From Pseudomonadaceae bacterium (lineage in GTDB: Bacteria > Pseudomonadota > Gammaproteobacteria > Pseudomonadales > Azotimanducaceae): 64,000 nt of DNA. How positions within the stretch are numbered: the first letter of the stretch is position 1; the number at the start of each line of letters is the position of its first letter. The stretch lies in the NCBI GenBank assembly GCA_024743175.1, contig JANSXA010000001.1:62001-126000 (forward strand). The letters are read 5' to 3'. Of this stretch, positions 36,901-44,081 are shown one piece after another. Under the pieces are notes generated by a model, which was not told the DNA's origin, ran no database searches, and was given only the letters and a program-made list of their open reading frames with translations. Position numbers and translations under genes: made by a program.

Positions 36901-38544
36901 ATCTGTCTGATTAAGGGTATGCAGCAGCCTTTCTCGATCTGCCGATGACAGCAGATCGAGCTCTGAGGCGGCAAGATCAGGGTTCGATTGTGTAGTGTGC
37001 AGCCAGTTCAGGAAATCTGTTCTGAGGCGTTTCACGCTGGCTGTGTCGTAAGCGTTGCGGGCAAAATCAAACTGACAGTAACCATCGTCCTGCACGTGCA
37101 GTTCAAGTTCGGCGATGGATTCAGTGTTGTGGTTACCGAGGATTACACCCACGCCGGCGTTAGGGCCAATGTTCTGCGCCACATTGGTATTGGCTTGACG
37201 TGCAATCAGGTCCTTTAAAAAGGGTGCTCTATTGGTCAGCTTGGTGACCTGCTCCGTGCAGGCGGATTGGTTGTCTGTGACGCATTTATCCGCTGGGAAT
37301 TTCAGTTGCGCAATGGCATAAGGGGCAAGCAACTCTGGTGCAGCGTTTGCTGTCTCAAAGAGACTGCCACCACAGACCAGCAGGCTCACGTCGTCGCTGG
37401 CGTTCACGCGTGCCAGAAAACTCGCAAACGATGCTGCAACCGCTTCTTTCGTCTTATTTTTGAGCGCTTCAGGTAATTCAAAAGTCAGGGATTCGCGCGC
37501 AGAGCCAGCAGCGACATCTTCAACCTGAAGTCGATAAGGCAGCGCCATAGTATTCAGGGCGGTCAGTTGTTTTGCCCAGAAGGTCTCTGCTTTACCGATA
37601 CCTTCTATAAGTGGATCAAACTTTTCGAAATCGTAATTGAGTGAAACACCCACCTTGCAGTCCAGTTGAGCAACAGATACTTCCTGACCGTTTGTATCTC
37701 GCAGAACGCCGATTTCCAGAACCTGGCCATCACCACACGCTACCCATATGAAATTTTCGTCAACTTTACAGACAGTTCCCGGTGCGCTGGTTTGGTCGTC
37801 GGTCGAGAGACTGGCGGTATCTACAATGTAAGTTTTGTTGCCTAATACAAACTTCGCTGACCCCAGGACGTTTTCATAGCGGCCTGTGTTTAATGCTCGA
37901 ACAAGGCGTTCGATGTCGGCAGCAGGTTGGGACCAGTCAATCAGTCCTAGATGTGAAGGACGATCTGAGCGTCCGTAATACTTGCGCTGGGAAAGATCCT
38001 GCGGCTGCGGCGCGAGTGTTTCGTTGCGGATCTGTTCCAGCAGGCGGGGGAAAGACTCCATGGCTGCGCTGAAACACTTGGTGTTAAGCGATAGAGCGGT
38101 ATCGTCATCAGCAATTGTGACAGGTTCGGTGACGAGTATATCGCCGGTATCAATACCCGCTGTCATCTCGTGCCAGGTAATACCGTACTGATCAGCATTG
38201 TTGATAAGAGCCCACATAGGGGTATTCAGTCCGGCATAATCAGGCAGGGGGCCGTCGTGAAAGTTTATTGCACCACGATTGGGCGTCGTAACAGCCTCGT
38301 CCGGAATCAAAGCCAGGTGAGTGATGGCAAACAGATAGTCGTAATCCAGTGCTTTCAACGCGTCAACATAGCCACTGGTTGTTGCGTGTGTGGCAATCTG
38401 ATGTCCTGCCGCCCAGCTTCTAACAGTTGGGTTGTCGGTGATCACCAGTTTAATTTCAAAATCTGCAGCCAGCAGCAGTTCACCACACTGCGAGAGCAAA
38501 GTGTCCCCACCAATCAGGGCACAACTGAAGTTTGTAGAGTGCAT
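33904..38544 (-). CDS. NRPS: formyltransferase, condensation remnant, adenylation with inserted monooxygenase, PCP
   Basis: From the ATG at 38544 the protein has 1546 residues (a TTG at 38583 is also in frame). The formyltransferase domain (1-300) keeps Asn94, His96 and Asp132. Residues 318-547 resemble the C-terminal lobe of a condensation domain, with no HHxxxDG. The adenylation domain starts near 557 and has YTSGSTGKPKG; a luciferase-like monooxygenase (about 792-1147) is inserted between motifs A4 and A5. The pocket reads D-I-L-Q-L-G-M-I-W-K (for example Asp754, Gln1177, Gly1205, Trp1237), which matches the glycine code as I remember it. The PCP has Ser1482 in DLGGHSL. MtaG and MelG of myxobacteria show a similar monooxygenase in a glycine module. 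Predicted start unit: an N-formylated, oxidised glycine. Confidence 0.9.
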   Translation of the reverse strand: MHSTNFSCALIGGDTLLSQCGELLLAADFEIKLVITDNPTVRSWAAGHQIATHATTSGYVDALKALDYDYLFAITHLALIPDEAVTTPNRGAINFHDGPLPDYAGLNTPMWALINNADQYGITWHEMTAGIDTGDILVTEPVTIADDDTALSLNTKCFSAAMESFPRLLEQIRNETLAPQPQDLSQRKYYGRSDRPSHLGLIDWSQPAADIERLVRALNTGRYENVLGSAKFVLGNKTYIVDTASLSTDDQTSAPGTVCKVDENFIWVACGDGQVLEIGVLRDTNGQEVSVAQLDCKVGVSLNYDFEKFDPLIEGIGKAETFWAKQLTALNTMALPYRLQVEDVAAGSARESLTFELPEALKNKTKEAVAASFASFLARVNASDDVSLLVCGGSLFETANAAPELLAPYAIAQLKFPADKCVTDNQSACTEQVTKLTNRAPFLKDLIARQANTNVAQNIGPNAGVGVILGNHNTESIAELELHVQDDGYCQFDFARNAYDTASVKRLRTDFLNWLHTTQSNPDLAASELDLLSSADRERLLHTLNQTDVAFDESQLMLSGFDAQVAATPEAVAIVANGVQLTYAELNEQALNLAGRLVSAGAGPGSLVGVYVNRSTDLMVSTLGILKSGAAYVPLDPAFPADRIAFMIEDSAMPLIVTQQALADQLPQSNASLLLVDDKSADTSQSAAEISTANQNKPTDLAYVIYTSGSTGKPKGVMLEHRNVVNFFVAMDKVIPGATLENRTWLAVTSLSFDISILELFWTINRGFKVVIFDESGHRSAAALSATQPTHVLDMGLFMWGNDDGPGPDKYKLLIEGSKFFDQNGFSAVWTPERHFHAFGGPYPNPAVTGAAVAAITSNIKIRAGSCVVPLHHPVRIAEEWGVVDNLSNGRVEIAAASGWNPNDFVLRPENHADNKRGMYEQLEQVRALWRGEKLTFPGPLGDVELESLPRPVQKELPCWITTAGNPDTWMEAGRLGLNVLTHLLGQTLDEVKEKTRMYRKARAEAGHDPATGRVALMLHTFVGVDNDEVREIVREPMKDYLSSSMKLAMDYAWSFPAFKRPGGDVTKPEDVDLKSLSEEEVDTILNFAFERYFVASGLFGDEDTCLKMLTDCTHTGVDEIACLMDFGVETQAILDSLPRLKSLREKMVAAVSQAEPSATAASVADLIETHNITHLQCTPSTARMYLLDSETKPAVQKIPHLLLGGEALPLSLAQELKENSSATLSNMYGPTETTIWSMVSQVENLADGISIGQPIANTQIYILDKYRKPLPEGIPGELYIGGKGVARGYLNRAELTADRFFDDPFVKTPGSRMYATGDLATYREDGSLEYLGRTDFQVKVRGYRIELGEIESRIEAMPAVDEAAVIVRTADSGDQRMVAYLCASDAQAMGEVDVRDTLRSSLPEYMIPNEVVVLPEMPRTANGKLDRKALLDIKPVQARAISEDAKPKSDLEMQIAELWKKVLKLDEIGLNENFFDLGGHSLLVVQLHNQLKEALDQPISLTDLYQYTTVATLASFLSGGVDNSKVEASASRGAQRRAQRRRKAS

Positions 38545-38964
38545 ATCGTTATCAACCACCGTTAAGCTAATTCCCTGTCTCAAAACTGGTGAGACTGATA
38601 CGTATTATGCACTTTTATTGGGTTGACTAAGCCCAACTTTACATACTACGCACAAGTTCATATATGTTTTTTAAAGCAGATTAGACACGCTCGATAGGTC
38701 GTATTGGGTGTTAATGCTGCGATGGTAAGGGTAGATATCTTCAGTGGGACTTACTGTGCCAGCCTTCAAAGTTTGTTGTCTGGTGCATGAGGACCGTAAA
38801 GGCAAAAAAGTTCGATGGGTGTTCTGGTCTTACATAGATGAGACAACAACCTCAACCTTTAAAGTGCTTATTCGCTTATGCTAATCGCTCCCATGGGAAA
38901 AGGTTGTTTGTGCGTTCGCACTGGGAATCTCAACTCCTAACAATATTGGTCCGAACATCGACTT
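38545..38964. promoter_or_regulatory. Divergent promoter region between NRPS operon and GT2/diiron operon
   Basis: These 420 bases separate the start of the NRPS (minus) from the GT2 gene (plus), so both operons must be driven from here. An inverted repeat TTGGG-N9-CCCAA lies at 38618-38636, about 75 bases upstream of the NRPS start, where an operator could sit. No strong sigma-70 pair is obvious for either direction, and no gene fits in the gap. Confidence 0.55.
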
Positions 38965-39966
38965 ATGAATTCAGAAAGTTGCTTTGAAAACATAAAGCTC
39001 GCTATTTCTATAGTAAATTGGCGAACTTCAGAGTTGGTAGGCGACTGTCTCATATCCCTGGCATCGGAAATTGACAAGTCAATTCACGTTATTGTGGTCG
39101 ACAATGGTTCTGGGGATGGTTCGGAAGAATCTATTGCTGAATTAATCCGGTCGAGAGGGTGGGGCTGGGTTACGCTAATCCCATTACCTGAAAACCGCGG
39201 TTTTGCGGCAGGCAATAACGCTGCCATCCGGTTCGCGAAAGAAAATTTCCGGAAGCTCGACAGTGTAATGCTGCTCAACCCAGACACTTTGGTGCTACCG
39301 AAAGCCGTTGGTACCATGATGGAATTTCTGAAATCCAACCCGGAAGTGGGAATTGTAGGCGGCCGCAGCGAGCACTTGGATGGTACTCCCCAAGATTGCA
39401 GTTTTCGATTTTACAATCTGATCAGTGAGTTTTGCAGCAACTTTCGATTTGCCAGATTAAACAAATTGCTCGATCGCTACATGAATAATGGAAGTATTCC
39501 TGAAATACCAACTGAGGTCGATTGGGTCTCCGGCGCGTTCATGCTCATTCGCAAACAGGTTCTTGATGAAATCGGCCTCATGGATGAAGCTTATTTCTTA
39601 TATTTCGAAGAGACTGACTTTACCATCCGCGCCAGAAAGCGAGGTTGGCAGTGTTGGCATCTACCCGAAGCTCGTGTAGTTCACCTAGTGGGCCAAAGCT
39701 CTGGAGTTACGGATAAAACACTTCGCAGCGCTCGTAGACCCGCCTACTGGTATGAATCCAGGTCGCGCTATTTTTTAGTCAATCATGGGCGCCTTTATGC
39801 GATTGGCTGTGACGCACTTGCAGTGTTTGGAAGTTGGTTGTTTGCTTTGCGGTGTTTGTTCGCTCGGAAAGCCAACCCCAACCCCCCGTATTTCTTACGA
39901 GATTTAGTTCAATTTGGTACTTTTGGCGTGCTGATGAGAACAAGACAACCTAGAGTGATTAGCTAA
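38965..39966 (+). CDS. Glycosyltransferase family 2 (rhamnosyltransferase-like)
   Basis: This 333-residue GT-A enzyme shows LAISIVNWRTSELV, VIVVDNGSGDGS, NRGFAAGNNAAIRFA and LLNPDTLVLP, the pattern of the WbbL-like GT2 subgroup that includes rhamnosyltransferases. The DWVSGAFMLIRKQVLDEIG and FFEETDFTIRARKRGW type block (here YFEETDFTIRARKRGW) completes the active site. It is the first gene of the plus-strand block and is followed after 95 bases by the GNAT-fold gene. It should add a deoxyhexose or similar sugar to a lipid-linked acceptor. Confidence 0.85.
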   Translation: MNSESCFENIKLAISIVNWRTSELVGDCLISLASEIDKSIHVIVVDNGSGDGSEESIAELIRSRGWGWVTLIPLPENRGFAAGNNAAIRFAKENFRKLDSVMLLNPDTLVLPKAVGTMMEFLKSNPEVGIVGGRSEHLDGTPQDCSFRFYNLISEFCSNFRFARLNKLLDRYMNNGSIPEIPTEVDWVSGAFMLIRKQVLDEIGLMDEAYFLYFEETDFTIRARKRGWQCWHLPEARVVHLVGQSSGVTDKTLRSARRPAYWYESRSRYFLVNHGRLYAIGCDALAVFGSWLFALRCLFARKANPNPPYFLRDLVQFGTFGVLMRTRQPRVIS

Positions 39967-40061
39967 GTGTGTACTTTTCATCCACAAATCTGTGGTTGGG
40001 CAGCGACACCACTCTTGTCACGAAATAGAATTGCGGTCGGTTTTTCTTTGGCGATACATAA

Positions 40062-41192
40062 ATGCCGATAAAAGTAGTGCCGCATTCAGACCAACATGTA
40101 GAAGCGGTGCATGAGTTTAATCAGCGAATGCTTGCTGGCGGCTCTAAGTGGGGGTTCTATACGGACCCTCAACCAGATTGGATTCCTCCATCTCCGGGTG
40201 CTCCAACGTGGCGGGAGTACCATCTGGCCGTTGAAGACGAACGAATTGTTAGAGGGGGTTACGCGCTGAAGCCGCAGACTTGGCTGATCAATGGCGCAAA
40301 GTGTGTTGTCACTGACTGGCAGGGACCCTTTTCTGAAGCCGACGTAGATGTCAAGTACAGTCCTCTGATGTTGAGTTTGCTGCGTGGCATGTTGAAAAAA
40401 TACCCGTTACTTTTCAGTCTCGGGCATGGCGGCACAGAAGAACCTATTGTAAACATGTTACGTAAAATGAAGTGGGGGCTACGTGGCATCCCGTTTGTTT
40501 TTAACATCTGCCACCCCTTTGCTTTCCTGCGTCGCAACCGATATCTGCGGACCAGTCCGATCCGCAGACTTGCTTTGGACGTACTCGCATTTACCGGCGC
40601 CGGTTTTGTTGCGATCAAAGCGCTGCAGGCTTTGCATAAAATCCGTTTTCGGGCGGCGAAAGTACCGCTGACAGCAGAAGTTGTGAGCGAGTTCGGGCCC
40701 TGGGCCGACAGCCTCTGGGAGCAGAATAAAGACGCCTACACTTGTCTTGCTGTTCGAGATCGCGACATGATGAATACGCTGATGCCTCAGGAAGGCTGGC
40801 CTGGCGGCACCCGTTTGAAGTTCACAAGCGCCAGCGGGGAAGTTGCAGGCTGGGCGATTGTGCATGACAAGCAGCTCACAGACGATGCCCGTTTCGGGTC
40901 TATGCATGTGGGTCTGATCACGGATTTCTTTGGTGCGCCAGACGATGCTGCTTCCATCATGACAGCAACACATGCTTACTTAGTTTCACAAAAAGTTGAC
41001 ATGATATTTGCTAATATTTCCCATCCAGCGTGGATTAAGGGTTTACAAAGCAATGGTTACACGGTGCTCGCCGATAGGCGTATATTTGCACTGTCACCAC
41101 AACTGGACGAAGCTTTGAGTCCCAAGAGTACAATCGCGCAAGGCCTGCACCTGACCAATATGGACGGTCACGGTCCGCATGGCTTTCAATAG
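40062..41192 (+). CDS. GNAT-fold acyltransferase-like protein
   Basis: The 376 residues look like a large GNAT-type protein. An early GNAT-like part (VPHSDQHVEAVHEFNQRML) is followed by KYPLLFSLGHGGTEEPIVNML and a C-terminal half ending MIFANISHPAWIKGLQSNGY, the usual final strand-helix of the fold. A basic, partly hydrophobic middle (FLRRNRYLRTSPIRRLALDVLAF) may contact the membrane. It begins the cassette with the diiron oxygenase (22 bases on), carrier protein and adenylation enzyme. GNAT proteins can accept acyl groups from carrier proteins, so it is a candidate for moving the carrier-bound residue to a sugar amine or hydroxyl. That is inference; I cannot name a close homologue. Confidence 0.6.
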   Translation: MPIKVVPHSDQHVEAVHEFNQRMLAGGSKWGFYTDPQPDWIPPSPGAPTWREYHLAVEDERIVRGGYALKPQTWLINGAKCVVTDWQGPFSEADVDVKYSPLMLSLLRGMLKKYPLLFSLGHGGTEEPIVNMLRKMKWGLRGIPFVFNICHPFAFLRRNRYLRTSPIRRLALDVLAFTGAGFVAIKALQALHKIRFRAAKVPLTAEVVSEFGPWADSLWEQNKDAYTCLAVRDRDMMNTLMPQEGWPGGTRLKFTSASGEVAGWAIVHDKQLTDDARFGSMHVGLITDFFGAPDDAASIMTATHAYLVSQKVDMIFANISHPAWIKGLQSNGYTVLADRRIFALSPQLDEALSPKSTIAQGLHLTNMDGHGPHGFQ

Positions 41193-41213
41193 TTCACGAA
41201 CTCGAGAATCATC

Positions 41214-42074
41214 ATGAGCCTTACATCTGTACAACTCGCCCCGAAACTCAGCACCGCTTCCATCAAGAAAAGCTGGGATGTTTACACTGCGTTCGACTGG
41301 CCGGAAACATTGCCGGAAGATAACTGGTACATGAGCCCGGAGCTTATGTCTCTTTATGGTACGGAATACTTTGATTCCCTCAGCGAAGCGCAGCAGAAGA
41401 AACTGAGCTTTACCGAACTGTGTAATTTTTTCAGCCTGGTTCTGCAGGGCGAGCGCCCCTTGGTGCAGGGTCTTGCACATCGTTTGTACCTGAAAACCAC
41501 AGAGCCGCCGGTCAGTGACTATCTGCATCATTTTATCGATGAAGAAAACAAGCACATGATCATGTTTGGCATGTTTCTGAATCGCTATTTTGGGAAGGTG
41601 TATCCGGAAAAGAAGGTCACCATTCCACGTGAATATGCCAAAGGTGAAGAAGACGTCGCGTTCCTGTGTAAAGCGCTGGTGGTTGAGGAATATGGCGAGT
41701 ACTACAACGTTGTCATGTGGCATGACAAAAGCCTGCACCCGCTGGTGAGTGAGATTAACCGTGTGCATCACTTCGACGAAACCCGTCACCTGGCATTTGG
41801 TCGCGCACGCCTGGTAGAAACCTTTAATGAGAAGTCAAAAAACTGGTCCAGTGACGAACTGCAAGGTTTTAGAGACTGGCTTGCCGCATACTTAAAAAGT
41901 TCGTGGGGAGATTATTACAATCCCACCATGTACAAAGATGCTGGTCTGGAAGATGGTTACAACCTTCGACAGATGGCACTCGAGCATGGCAGAGCCCATC
42001 GCGAGAAAGCGTCTGAAGTTCTGGTGAACCTGCTTGTGGAAAACCAGATTCTGGAGCATGCGCCCGAGCTCTGA
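41214..42074 (+). CDS. AurF-like non-haem diiron oxygenase
   Basis: This 286-residue helical protein carries the diiron ligand pattern of the AurF/CmlI group: Glu80, Glu111 with His114 (ENKH), Glu158 or Glu159 (VVEEYGEYYN), and the His185-xxx-Glu189-xx-His192 block in HHFDETRHLAFGR. The spacing matches the seven-ligand set known for AurF. Family members oxygenate amines to hydroxylamines, nitroso or nitro groups. The gene lies between the GNAT-fold gene and a free carrier protein (35 bases on), so its substrate is probably an amino acid held on that carrier. Regiochemistry cannot be predicted from sequence. Confidence 0.82.
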   Translation: MSLTSVQLAPKLSTASIKKSWDVYTAFDWPETLPEDNWYMSPELMSLYGTEYFDSLSEAQQKKLSFTELCNFFSLVLQGERPLVQGLAHRLYLKTTEPPVSDYLHHFIDEENKHMIMFGMFLNRYFGKVYPEKKVTIPREYAKGEEDVAFLCKALVVEEYGEYYNVVMWHDKSLHPLVSEINRVHHFDETRHLAFGRARLVETFNEKSKNWSSDELQGFRDWLAAYLKSSWGDYYNPTMYKDAGLEDGYNLRQMALEHGRAHREKASEVLVNLLVENQILEHAPEL

Positions 42075-42109
42075 GCGGGTTCTACACTTAAAAGAAGATT
42101 GAGTTAGCG

Positions 42110-42361
42110 ATGGACGAAGCTGCAGTAAAGCTTAAATTAAAAGAATGGATCGTAGAGCGATCCAAGATCCCAGTGATTGACGGACAGTTCTCCTACGATA
42201 CAAATATCATCGAAGAGGGCTATCTGTCTTCGCTGGATATTGTTGAGTTCATTCTTTATATCGAAAGTCTGCTGGGTGACGAGCTGGATATGGAAGAGTT
42301 AGAGCCAGAGATGTTCACCAGTACAAACACCATGTACGACACCTTCTTTGCCACAGTCTGA
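42110..42361 (+). CDS. Free-standing acyl/peptidyl carrier protein
   Basis: This 83-residue acidic protein has the four-helix carrier pattern. The phosphopantetheine site is Ser41 in EEGYLSSLDIVEF; the residue before it is Ser rather than the usual Asp, while the following Leu and the downstream EFILYIESLLG helix are standard. It resembles DltC-like and other discrete carriers more than NRPS-embedded PCPs. It sits between the diiron oxygenase and the adenylation gene, which should load it. A phosphopantetheinyl transferase must come from elsewhere in the genome. Confidence 0.85.
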   Translation: MDEAAVKLKLKEWIVERSKIPVIDGQFSYDTNIIEEGYLSSLDIVEFILYIESLLGDELDMEELEPEMFTSTNTMYDTFFATV

Positions 42362-42382
42362 TTGACTCCGAAGTTTGGCGAG

Positions 42383-43987
42383 ATGTCTGAACCGCGTCCA
42401 CTGATATCCGGCTTTCTCGCCAGCGCAAAACAATTTCCAGATCGTCCTGCACTCTCGATTCAGAACGATCAGTGGACGTATGCAGATCTGCATCAACGTG
42501 CCAGTGACCTAACGCACACCATCTCTGCGCACGCAGAGGCGCAATTTCCCGATCTCGTCGGTGTTTTTGGCCATCGCAGCGTGGCGGCTTTCTCTGGTGT
42601 TGTTGCAGCTCTGTTAGGCGGTGGTGCCTATGTCCCTCTTAATCCAACATTTCCAGCTGAACGAACGCTGCAGATGGTTGAGCGCGCCGCTCTGACCTGG
42701 ATAGTTGCTGAACGGGAAGCGCTGGCTGATCTGCTGAAAATTCTACAATCGGTAGGGCGTCGGGTATCCATAGTTGTGCCGGATCTCCTGCCTGGAGATG
42801 ACTTAACGTCTCTGCCTGAAGGCTGCAGTCAACATCGATTGATCGGAGCAGGGGACCTTTTGAGTCAGGGGGCTTTAGGTCTACCTGACATCGATAGTGA
42901 GCAACTTGCTTATCTGCTGTTCACCTCAGGCAGCACTGGTATTCCGAAAGGGGTCAAGGTCAAACAGACCAACGTTACCGCCTTTGTCGACGTCATGGTT
43001 GAACGTTATGGCATCAACGAACAAGACAGGCTGTCACAAACTTTTGACCTGACATTTGATTTGAGTGCGTTCGATATGTTTGTCGCGTGGGAGCGGGGCG
43101 CTTGCGTCTGCTGCCCGACCCAGGGCGAAAAAATGTTGCCGGCAAAGTACGTAAAGTCGCAATCTCTTACGATCTGGTTCAGCGTGCCATCCACTGCGAT
43201 TATGATGAAACGCCTGCGCATGCTCAAACCCGACAGCTATCCCACGTTGCGATACAGTTTATTCTGTGGAGAGGCGCTACCGTTGGACGTAACAGAGGCC
43301 TTCCAACAAAGCGCGCCGGCGTCTATTGTTGAAAATCTCTATGGCCCAACAGAGCTGACAATTGCCTGCACGCTCTATCGTTACAACCAGGAAACAACTG
43401 CTGATGAGGCAGAGCTTGGGGTTGTGCCCATCGGTTATCCCTATCCGAATATGACTGTGCTCATCGTGGATGAATCTCTGCATGAAGTTGCAGTGGGTGA
43501 GGCGGGGGAACTGTTGATGACAGGGCCTCAACTCAGCGCCGGTTACTGGCAGGATGAGGAAAAAACGGCTGCAGCTTTTGTGGTGCCGCCTGGCAGGAGC
43601 GAGGTGTTTTATCGTACAGGAGACAGAGTTAAACAAGCCTCCGAAGGCTCGCCGCTGTTGTACCTGGGACGCGTAGATAATCAGATTAAAGTGCAGGGAT
43701 ACCGGGTGGAACTGGGTGAAATAGAGGCTGTGCTGCGCGATGTTGCACAGGCGGACGTGGCGATTGCCATGGGTTATCCAGAAGGTATTGAGGGTGCTGA
43801 GGGGATAATTGCCTTCGTCAGTCCATCGGTTGTAGCCGATAAAGCTGTTTCAGCGGCCGCCGCAGCCCACCTGCCTGGTTATATGCAACCCAAAGACCTC
43901 ATTCGCATAGAAGATTTTCCACTTAACGCTAACGGCAAGGTGGATAGAAAAGCGCTGCTCGAAAGTTACATCAAGCAGGGTGCTTAG
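42383..43987 (+). CDS. Stand-alone amino acid adenylation enzyme (DltA-like)
   Basis: This 534-residue enzyme should activate an amino acid with ATP and load it on the neighbouring carrier. Core motifs are present: LLFTSGSTGIPKGV (A3), FDLSAFDMF (A4), NLYGPTELTI (A5), YRTGDRV (A7), QGYRVELGEIE (A8) and NGKVDRKALL with the catalytic Lys (A10). Aligned by eye to PheA, the pocket reads D-L-F-F-L-C-L-I-A-K. Cys in LFCGEALP is a mark of DltA-type D-alanine ligases, so a small amino acid such as alanine is plausible. I chose the ATG at 42383; a TTG at 42362 directly after the carrier stop is also in frame. Confidence 0.85.
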   Translation: MSEPRPLISGFLASAKQFPDRPALSIQNDQWTYADLHQRASDLTHTISAHAEAQFPDLVGVFGHRSVAAFSGVVAALLGGGAYVPLNPTFPAERTLQMVERAALTWIVAEREALADLLKILQSVGRRVSIVVPDLLPGDDLTSLPEGCSQHRLIGAGDLLSQGALGLPDIDSEQLAYLLFTSGSTGIPKGVKVKQTNVTAFVDVMVERYGINEQDRLSQTFDLTFDLSAFDMFVAWERGACVCCPTQGEKMLPAKYVKSQSLTIWFSVPSTAIMMKRLRMLKPDSYPTLRYSLFCGEALPLDVTEAFQQSAPASIVENLYGPTELTIACTLYRYNQETTADEAELGVVPIGYPYPNMTVLIVDESLHEVAVGEAGELLMTGPQLSAGYWQDEEKTAAAFVVPPGRSEVFYRTGDRVKQASEGSPLLYLGRVDNQIKVQGYRVELGEIEAVLRDVAQADVAIAMGYPEGIEGAEGIIAFVSPSVVADKAVSAAAAAHLPGYMQPKDLIRIEDFPLNANGKVDRKALLESYIKQGA

Positions 43988-44081
43988 GTTACAAATAACC
44001 AACAATCACGTGCACAAGGGCAAAGAAACTGTCGCGGGATAAGCGTTATCATAAGGTGCTAAAGCAGACACGCGATTATTC

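Noticed and set aside
41094-41789. A 231-codon frame antisense to the diiron oxygenase gene
   Set aside because: It overlaps the clearly recognisable diiron ligand gene completely, is rich in His, Arg and Phe without domain character, and reads as the mirror of that gene's codons.
43987-44000. GGTTA-CAAA-TAACC hairpin after the adenylation gene as a terminator
   Set aside because: The stem has five base pairs, is AT-rich and has no T-run after it.
44038-44050. GATAA-GCG-TTATC palindrome upstream of the sugar transferase as an operator
   Set aside because: It is short enough to occur by chance and no regulator or promoter boxes support it.
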